Below, piece after piece: positions 55,946 through 64,000 of a stretch of DNA of 64,000 nt (position 1 is its first letter; every line of letters begins with the position of its first letter). A model generated the notes under the pieces. It saw nothing but the letters and a program-made list of their open reading frames with translations, was not told the DNA's origin and made no database searches. The stretch is from Aspidapion aeneum. Taxonomy: Eukaryota; Arthropoda; Insecta; Coleoptera; Brentidae. The stretch spans positions 98,202,185-98,266,184 of the forward strand of contig OY755042.1 in NCBI GenBank assembly GCA_963576565.1. The letters run 5' to 3'. The position numbers were made by a program, and so were the translations under genes.

Positions 55946-57529
55946 CAGTGTGCCTGAATGAATTTTAGGTTACATAAAAATGGTTCCAAAAACTAATTGC
56001 ACATTTTGAATATGGACTCTTTCCTGAGTTCAGAGCCTAATTCATATAAATCCTAGCTGATCCTCTTCTCGAAATTTTTGACATTTTTCTAGGCGCTGGC
56101 TCCTGTCACGTGTGACCTAATATGTGCGCTCAGTTTGACTACAAGGCTTTGTTAAGCACCCATAGGAGTATAAAAAAAGTTTGGTCACGTGGTCGAACTC
56201 ATGGTCGTTTGGCCGCCAGCTTTGAAAATGGCCGCCAAATTGATAGATTTTTTTGTTTAAGCGTATCTCCCTACCCAGTCGTCCGATTCTAATTTTTTAA
56301 AGCTTTTTATACTCCTTTTTTAAAGACAAATAAACTTTGTCATTACACATTTTTTGATAAATCAGGTAGTTCTTGAGATATAACAAGTTATTAGTATTTC
56401 CCCTCGCAAAAGAATTAAAATAATACCCATGTTCATTTTATTGTAGCTTCAATATTATTGACATTTGTTTTTTTTTGTTACATAGAAGGCTTTAAACTTT
56501 TCACAGAAGAGGATATTGACTTTATGTTTTTAAAGTTCGATGGATGGTACCCCTAAAGACTGCCTTAAAGAGGGTGGTTTATAAAACCGTTCACAAGATT
56601 ATAGAAAAAGTGAATTTGAAGCGAAACGATGCATCCTAGCGAAAAACGTTAAGAATAATTTTTTATAGTACTTTTAATTCCGCTTCTTCTGATCATTGTC
56701 ATATCTTTTACAATTTTTAAGAAAAAAAAACGATTTTGGAGCGAAAACATGAAATTTTTACAAAATTGTATATTTTAGCTGGCTTGTCCAGCTAACTATC
56801 AAAACTAGGATGCTAAGTGATACATCAAAAGAAGCGAAACTAAAAGTACTACAAAAAATTAATTTTATGGTTTTTCGCTAAAATGCATCGTCTCGCTGCA
56901 AATTCATTTATTCTATAATCTTGTGAACAGTTTTAGAAACCACCCTATTTAAGGCAGTCTATAGAGGGGTACCATCCATCGAACTTTAAAAACATACAGT
57001 CAATATCCTCTTCTGTGAAAGGTTTAAAGCCTTCTATGTAACAAAAAAAAACAAATGTCAATAATATTGTAGCTACAATAAAATGAGTATGGGTACTATT
57101 TTAATTCTTTTGCGGGAGGAAATACAAATAATCTTGGTATAGCTCAAAAGCTACTTGATTTATCAAAAAATATGTAATGACAAAATTTGTTTGTCTTTAA
57201 AAAAGGAGTTAAACAGGCTTTAAGAAATTAAAATCGGACCACTGGGTACGGAGATACGCTTAAACAAAAAATCTATCAATTTGGCGGCCATTTTCAAAGA
57301 TGGCGGCCAAACGACCATGAGTACGACCATGTGACCAAACTTTTTTATACTCCTATGGGTGCTTAACAAAGCCCCGTAGTCAAACTGAGCGCACATATTA
57401 GGTCACACGTGACAGGAGCTAGCGCCTAGACTAACTAGAAAAAGAATATGGCTCTGAACTCCAGTCCATATGTGCAATTAGTTTTTGAAACCATTTTTAT
57501 ATAACCTATACTTCATTCAGGCACACTTT
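55946..57529. mobile_element. Foldback element, copy 3 (no nested MITE)
   Basis: CAGTGTGCCTGAATGAATTT at the left and its inverse near 57510-57529. The spacer is in opposite orientation to copies 1 and 2. It contains the uninterrupted AGCGAAAC site at 56631. It is inserted in copy B at the equivalent of 19551-19565 in A, with about 10 bp of target lost. Confidence 0.9.
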
Positions 57530-58864
57530 GGCGATGCCAGTTCATCGAGGTCAATCCTAAATTTTCCTTTAAGCTTCGACCGCACCAAGCGGAACTGCAC
57601 TACAGCAGAACGGCGCACACAGGCGGATTTGATTGGAAACCTGGTCAAAACCCGTTAATATTAATTTGTCCAAAGAAGACAAAAATGTAATAATTGCATT
57701 ATTTACTGATATGCAAAGCTCAAGCTCTCTAGCGTTTCTGGAAGTGGGCAATGTTACTTTTACATAACTTTACATGTATAGGGAAGAGGAGTAAATTAGA
57801 ATTTTTGTGTTTTTTGATTTTTTCCAACGGTTTGGTCATAATTTCTATGTCTGCCATATTTCAGCTTTGTAGCATGTCTGGAAGTACAGTAGAAATTTGA
57901 TGATCTATACATAAGTGAGTGGCAATTTCGATGTTTTTTGAAATTTCGTAACTACTTTACTACTGTATAGAAGTCCATGAAACTTGTAGGGGTTGTTAAC
58001 TCTATGAAGATCTACGACTGTGCAAAGTTTGATTCCGAGCTCAACTTTCGTAGCCCATTCCAAAGTGGAGTTTTAAATAGGTCAAATATGGGCTGAAATG
58101 TTTTAAGAAAAGATGGTTGAGCAGTTGCGCGAACTTGACCGGACACTGCCGTGCCCTCAGATATCTACAGAGGTTTTCAAAATATTAAGCATGAATAAAT
58201 AAGAATTGATACTAAAGGCAATTTTTAGCATTTGATTGAGCTCGGAATAGCGCCACTTTTTTTTTCATTTGACAAAATTGCATGTTTCATCGTTTCGGAA
58301 ATCCCCATAAGACCTCATTTAGTTATTTTACATAGTATAGAGTAATTTATTTAAAAAAGCGCCATATTACTCATTTGTTCATAAATATTATTGCTCTTGG
58401 AATATGTAATTTGATTGATTAAATCAAACATATTCTACATACAAGATAAGTCCTTAAGGGTCCATCTCACCGATTTTTTTTTTTCGGTTCCATAGCTTAA
58501 AGTGTTTCTTAATATAATCATATGTAAGGAACACTTTAGGCTAAGTAACGAAAAAAAACGTCGGTCGTCCTTCCTTTGCCAGAGTTTATTTTAAACATCT
58601 TGTAATATACACACAAAATAAAGAAGGTTTTAAAAATAGCAAATCATACACTTTAAGTTTATAGCTTTTGTAAAAAGGTTTTGCAATTAAAATAATACTG
58701 TTTTGCTAACTACCGATTTTTCCGTGTGGAATTTGAATCAAGGATTCCGCACTACACGGCACGGCATTAAATTAAAATCAGGTGTCGCGCAGTTCCGCTT
58801 AGTGCGGTCTAAGCTGTCACCTCACCAACAAAATAGCTAACCTGACCTGTCCTTTTTTTCCTAG
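57530..58864. other. Pseudogene intron 3, right part
   Basis: Matches 19566-20886, including a dispersed repeat (57725-58160). A small deletion removes about 30 bp near the equivalent of 20560. No gene. Confidence 0.75.
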
Positions 58865-59007
58865 ATACAATACCTTGTTACACAGAATTCGCGGTTCCCT
58901 GGAAGATTTACAAAAGGGCATTTTGGGTTTAGTTGTGATGTCGTCAGAATTAGAAGAAATCTTCAATTGTATCTTTGAAGGCAGAGTTCCTTCTGGCTGG
59001 CTTAAAG
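58865..59007 (+). pseudogene. Dynein exon 4 copy B
   Basis: Full 143 nt with both splice sites, nearly identical to 20887-21029. GTT to GGT changes Val to Gly in the first helix. Open by itself, but part of a broken gene. Confidence 0.9.
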
Positions 59008-60106
59008 GTTAAACTTTTTTGTACAGGGTGATTTAAATTGGTTTCTTTTGAGGGTTTAAGATACCTTTTCCAAGGAAAATGGAAAAAACTGACCTCTTTT
59101 TGTAAGAGAAGTTAGAAGGGGTCTCTATAACATTATTATTTATTAAAATTTTATTTTGGTGTCAATTGTTTTTTTATAGCTTTATTTGAGCGTTTGTAGA
59201 ACTCATATGTTTGTAAAATGTAAAAGTTTCTTTAGTTCAGAAGCTATACTATTTAAGGGCACGCGCGATTGGGGCATGTAACTTTTTTAATTTTCAAAAT
59301 TTCTTTTTCGTGTAAATAGCTTATTACATAAAGTCCAGCTGATAGTACCTTGCCTGCTTGTAATAAGCCGCCTTGGAAACGTTTCATTTAAAAACACTCT
59401 CACAGACAATCGCAGGAATGATATGATTCTACAACAGAGTTAAATCATATCTACCTTAAAAATTACCATTGATGAAAAAAGGACCAATATCCCAAAATTC
59501 CGGTCCAGACATTAAGTTTTTGAAAATACCATACTTGGTCCGTTCTGCAGTATGCAAATGTTTATTTTTTTATGACCAGTAACGAACAACGGAATGATTG
59601 TGACGGCCATGAAATGAAAACGAACTTTCGTCAAATATGTTTAATAAAATTTTCATCCTGATTCGCTTTTTCAATCATGGTTTCACAAAACCCCATTCTT
59701 CAAAACTGATCATCTGGAAAAATTTTGTGTTTTCTTTACTTGAAAACTCTATGTCATTTCAAAATGTTTTGGACTGTTAAACAAATACCCACTTCTCGCC
59801 TGTTTTGCTGCATACGACGAAATGACGAAAAACTTCTTGAAGACGAGAAGTTACGACGTATTCCCCTACTTTCCCACTATCAGCCCGAATGCAAGTCTAA
59901 AACAGCGAAAAATAGACACTGCCCAAAATATATTTTTCTCTTTTACTTCTCTCTCAAGAAAGTTCTCACTTCACTTTTTATGAAATTGTATGAATAAATT
60001 TTATTAATTTTTATGACACTTGACCACTAATTTGGCTCAAATTTTAAGACTGATGTAAAATTTTATGAGTACAGCATTTTATGACTAGAATATTTTATTT
60101 TTATAG
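59008..60106. other. Pseudogene intron with exon 5 deleted
   Basis: At about 59326-59335 sequence matching 21366 joins sequence matching about 24720. The 3.35 kb between, including dynein exon 5, is missing. Confidence 0.85.
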
Positions 60107-60353
60107 ACTGTTGCTCGTCAAAATGAAGTCTCTATCGATTCGTTAAGTTGGGAATTTACTGCATTAACTGTCTCAGAAGAGTCAATTTAAACAGCCCCTG
60201 AAACAGGAGTTTATGTAAGAACCATGTTTTTGGAAGGCGCAGGATGGGACAGGAAAAATGCTATGCTAGTTGAGCCTCAACCTATGCAGTTGGTCTCGCC
60301 GATGCCTTTGATTCATTTTAGGCCTGTGGAACAGTTGAAAAAGAAGACAAAAG
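60107..60353 (+). pseudogene. Dynein exon 6 copy B, nonsense codon
   Basis: 247 nt with intact splice sites. The codon that is CAA in copy A is TAA here (60188-60190), 28th codon of the exon. The rest is almost identical to 25510-25756. Confidence 0.95.
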
Positions 60354-61396
60354 GTATGATAACTTATGTTTGGGACACCCTGGGTACCAAAGTGGGTCGC
60401 AAAAGCATTACTTAACATAGAGGAAAGCTAAAAGTGAGACACCCAAAATCCCGTTGAAAATGAGACACTTAAATAAAAAATAATAATGATTGAATTTCGA
60501 TAGATTCTCTGTTATAAACTGATACCTACAATTTATTTTATTTTTTTTATAAAAAATAAGCTCATCATTAAAATTACAAAATCCATAGCTTTATTTGTAG
60601 TATAAAACTTTTAAAAACGTTATTGAAATTTTTGTTATGTAAGTTCGTAGATCGGTTTTCCTACAAATAAATACTTTTGCACTTATTTGTTCTATTTAAG
60701 TAAAAAAAAACATAAACTTATGTCTCACTTTTACCCTGAATGACTTATTTTTGGTTTAGATGGCGATCCGACTGTTTATACGTCAAATTTATCACTGACT
60801 TATATTTCGCCTGATCCGTCTCATTTTTGAACTTTTTCAAGGTAAAATATAAGACACAGTTTTATTTTTTTCTTTGTTTTTATGTTTGCAATATTTTTCT
60901 AATTATCACTTATATCCTAAAAAAAAATTCGAGTCATACAGACGAGTTCAAAATGTTAAAAATACAAAAGTTTAAAAAGTGTCTCATTTTTACACCACGA
61001 CCCTACAACTTTTGTATTATTAATTTTTGTAACCAACTTTTTCACGAAAAGCTGTCTGAATTTTTTAAATCAAAATGTTAATCACAAAGGTTAGTTTTAG
61101 CCATTAACATATTAACCAGTCAATATGTTAACGGTTTTAGCAAAGTTTACACAATTAAAGTAAACTTTTAAAATTTTCATTTGATGTACATTTTATTCAT
61201 TGAAAACAAAAAAAAAAGAAGTAGAAGCGGTTAGAGATACTTGCTAACTGAAATGTTGTGTTTAAAATAAACAAAGACAATGGAAGTCTGATTTTTTTTT
61301 CTACTCAATCATTGTCTATGAGTTTCAAACAAAGAATTACTAATACTTTCTAAGGTATATGTGCTCTATATCATGATATATTGATTGTTTTTTTAG
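60354..61396. other. Pseudogene intron 6
   Basis: Matches 25757-26934 with a deletion of about 120 bp near 60415. No gene. Confidence 0.7.
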
Positions 61397-61551
61397 GTCT
61401 ATACCTGTGCCCAGTCTACTACTTTCCTATCAGAACAGGTGACGGAAGTAGGTCAGCTTATGTGGTAGCAGTGGACTTAAAATCTGGTCTTGAGGGATCT
61501 GATTATTGGATTAAAAGGGGCACAGCTATGTTGCTAAGTTTAGCTAACTAG
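61397..61551 (+). pseudogene. Dynein last exon copy B
   Basis: 155 nt to the stop TAG at 61549-61551, coding for the same C-terminus as 26935-27089 with only silent-looking changes (GAT/GAC, GCA/GCT). It lies downstream of the inactivating changes. Confidence 0.93.
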
Positions 61552-61747
61552 GACAGAGTTGGAAAATATTTTGTTTAATCATTTTCATTTAATTATTATT
61601 ATTTGTGTGTTTCTTAAGTTTTACTAATTACTAAGTTTTCATTTAATGTTGAGCAATATAAGACTCTTAATAAAAACTATTACTAACATACAATTTTTAT
61701 TGGATATCTTGAAAATAATTTCAAATGTTAAAGAAGTACCAAATTAA

Positions 61748-62219
61748 CGAGGGGTGAACAGCTCTCACAATCGGTGTACACATTTCTCACAATCTTTCAC
61801 AATCTTTACACAATCCTTCCCAATCACTCACAATCTTACCACAATCCCTCACAATCTTACCACAATCCTTCACAATCCCTCACAATCTTACCACAATCTT
61901 TACACAATCCATCCCAATTACGCACAATCTTACCACAACCCCTCACAATCTTACCACAGTCCTTCACAATCCCTTGCAAAGGAAACTATAGACATGATGA
62001 CCTTTTTTTTTTTTGTTTTTTTTTTTTGGTCGCAAGAATTTTTGATGGGCTATCGCCCCCCGCCCCTGAGACACGCTACACCGCTGCACAGTCCTCCACA
62101 ATCCCTCGCAATCTTTCACAATCTTACCACAATCCCTCACAATCTTTACACAATCTTGGCCAAAAATTGTGGATTTTCACAATCGGTGTACACATTTTGG
62201 GTTGGCTGTTCACCCCTCG
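61748..62219. mobile_element. GATTGTG MITE, copy 3, independent insertion
   Basis: Ends CGAGGGGTGAACAGCT and GGCTGTTCACCCCTCG, with the perfect 8-bp duplication CAAATTAA (61740-61747, 62220-62227). The site is empty in copy A at 27324. The array is in the opposite orientation (CACAATC units) and the central non-repeat segment (61980-62085) is kept. Confidence 0.95.
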
Positions 62220-62958
62220 CAAATTAAGTTCTTGAAAAATGTGATTTTACTTAAGTAAGTACCAGAAAACAAAAATTTATACAGAAACTCAAAAAGATTT
62301 GCGATGTTTAGGCTTCCCTTAATTGCTAGGTATCATTAAGAATAAATATATAGGTTTTGTTTCAATATAGGGGGTCTCAGTAGGCAACAAAAAAAGTTTC
62401 ATTTTCAATTTTAAAATTTATTAGTTTCTGTAAAAACCTAGAGATTTTTAGGTTTGCAGGTTGGTTTGTTTTAGACCATTTCATTATCCAAGCAGTATAA
62501 CTAAGTTAAAACACTAATGAGAGGCAAGGTCAGGTTTATGAAGTATAGCATATAAAAACCTTGCTTAAATACAACTTCACATTTTTTTATTTTTTTTTAG
62601 CAAAAACCTAGAGGCTTTAAAGGTTGAAGTTAGGTTCTTTAATGTAAAATCAACAAGTTAGGACACAACAAGAAATGTCAGCTTGAGGAGCTATAGATTT
62701 AACACATAAAAAGGGCCTAAATAAAAGTCAACATTTTTAAAATTAAGTAATTATTAATCCTGTGGGTCAAGAGCCCCTTTGAAACTCAGGGGGCACAGAC
62801 CCGGCACCTAGTCTGCTGCATTAAATAAAGATGTTTTTGAGGAGTAACTTTGAAATTAGGATAGCTATAGATTGCATACCATGCTGAAATATATATCTAA
62901 ATTCACATTTGCAAGAAAAAATAGGGATTTGGAGGATAGAGGTTAGGTTAACTTGAAG
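62220..62958. other. 3' flank of copy B
   Basis: Continues the match to 27332-28063. No gene. Confidence 0.75.
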
Positions 62959-63659
62959 TGCGGGGCCTGTCGACTTAACGGACACACGAATTTTGTGAAA
63001 AATTTTTTTTAGGCTTAAAAAGGACCTTTTTAAGAAAATGTACAAAAAAAATTTTATGCGGTATTTTTTGAAAAAAATGGAAAAAAAGTCCTATAAAATG
63101 AGCTGTTTAACCTCACTTTTTTCAATAACATTCAATAACAACTAACTTCAAAGAGCATGGCTGTTAGCCCGCGGTTAGAAAAAAAAACGATAACTGCAAT
63201 GGACTGTAAATATTTTAATTAATGAAAGCGCGAACAAACATAAATATATTGATATGAAATTACGAAATAATCTAACGTCCATAGGTTAATTGTTGGTGCC
63301 ACACAACGGCAATCAGAAACAAGGCACTCACCAGTTTGCAACCAATTTATCCACTTCCAAGGGGCCCCTATCCGGATCTAATGATGTCACCACGTAGCTG
63401 AAGGGCTGAAGTTTCTAGTTCTATGCTTCAGTACATCAAAATCGAGCACTTTCAGGTGTAGAAATTTAAAATAGTTGAAGAACGAAATTAACACGCCATT
63501 TCTCGAGGCGATTGACAAAGGATCTCTCCGATTCTTGGTGCGCATGTCCAATGCGCGAAAAATGCACTTTGTCCTTCATCCAATTGTGTGGTTTTAAAAA
63601 TTTAAAAAACAACCGCGAAATTTAGCGGGAGCTAACATAACTGCCCTCCAAAACACACA
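62959..63659 (-). mobile_element. Probable 3' LTR of a Bel/Pao element
   Basis: On the - strand the sequence runs from about TGTGTGTTTTGGAGGGCAG (63659) to GGCCCCGCA (62959). The TG...CA ends fit an LTR and the internal start GGAGGGCAGTTATGTTAGC is Bel/Pao-like. The left edge coincides with the end of homology between copies A and B (after AACTTGAAG). The right edge is approximate and no polypurine tract was clear. Confidence 0.55.
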
Positions 63660-63873
63660 ATTTTGGAATCTCAACCGGACAGATAGATATAAGAAAAATG
63701 ATCGACCGATAAATACAAATGAATGAAAACAGATAAGTATCGTAAGTTTATTTAGAGATAACGAAATCCCGAAAAAGGCAAAACAAACAAACAAAAAATT
63801 AAAAAAAAAAGAATAAAAATAAAGAAAAACCTATTGTAATACCCGGTAATAGGTAGAAAAATTAAAATTACTT

Positions 63874-64000
63874 TTAATTTGGCAAGAGGCACAGTTTTAC
63901 AACTGGCCGCTTATAAACACCGGTAACCGTTTGTACCGTCGCAATACGCACCTGACCGTCCCCGCCGGGATGCAGTTCGATGACCCGACCGACCGGCCAT
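63874..64000 (-). CDS. Bel/Pao LTR retrotransposon Pol, C-terminal end (partial)
   Basis: Read from the right window edge: WPVGRVIELHPGGDGQVRIA, then VQTVTGVYKRPVVKLCLLPN, stop TAA. This is the conserved C-terminal module after the integrase in Bel/Pao polyproteins, with its W-GRV, HPG-DG-VR and YKRPV-KLC-LP motifs. The frame is open over the visible 41 codons. Protease, reverse transcriptase and integrase would lie to the right of the window. Confidence 0.85.
   Translation of the reverse strand, partial: WPVGRVIELHPGGDGQVRIATVQTVTGVYKRPVVKLCLLPN

Overview
The window looks like a repeat-rich insect or other arthropod nuclear chromosome. Evidence: GT-AG spliced animal genes with introns full of transposons, Jockey and CR1-group LINEs, P-element/THAP, hAT-like and Tigger-like DNA transposon relics, a Bel/Pao element, and AT-rich intergenic DNA. 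The order within arthropods cannot be fixed from this sequence.

Only two host genes are supported. (1) An axonemal dynein heavy chain, best matched to DNAH2, on the + strand. Its last seven coding exons lie at 13630-27089, are all intact and phase-compatible, and encode the final 411 residues: AAA lid plus C-terminal domain. (2) An eIF4E-like cap-binding translation factor on the - strand. Its start exon is at 9886-9676 and its second coding exon at 4012-3488, joined across an intron that holds a Jockey LINE. The rest of each gene lies to the left of the window. The two genes lie head to head as seen here; if the dynein gene continues leftwards, eIF4E would be nested in it on the opposite strand.

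The main large-scale structure is a direct segmental duplication. Copy A is 1 to about 28.06 kb and copy B about 48.39 to 62.96 kb. Copy B repeats a foldback element, eIF4E exon 2 and the dynein tail. It has lost about 9.8 kb (eIF4E exon 1 and dynein exon 1), the acceptor of dynein exon 2, 5 nt of exon 3 and all of exon 5, and it carries a nonsense codon in exon 6. It is a dynein pseudogene. The right edge of visible homology in B falls exactly at the edge of a probable Bel/Pao LTR (62959), so the duplication may continue beyond the window.

Layout: 1-3.4 kb palindromic foldback carrying a tandem-repeat-filled MITE and a THAP/P-type transposon; 3.5-9.9 kb eIF4E exons around a Jockey LINE; 10.1-12.1 kb CR1-group LINE; 12.5-13.6 kb inverted-repeat element with tandem-repeat arms; 13.6-27.1 kb dynein exons with intronic satellite and transposon relics; 28.1-48.4 kb gene-free nested transposons; 48.4-63 kb copy B; 63-64 kb Bel/Pao 3' end.

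Because A and B supply filled and empty sites, many mobile elements can be delimited exactly with their target-site duplications. Several appear to be non-autonomous families whose interiors are simple tandem arrays or whose ends are hairpins. No CRISPR arrays or functional RNA genes were found.
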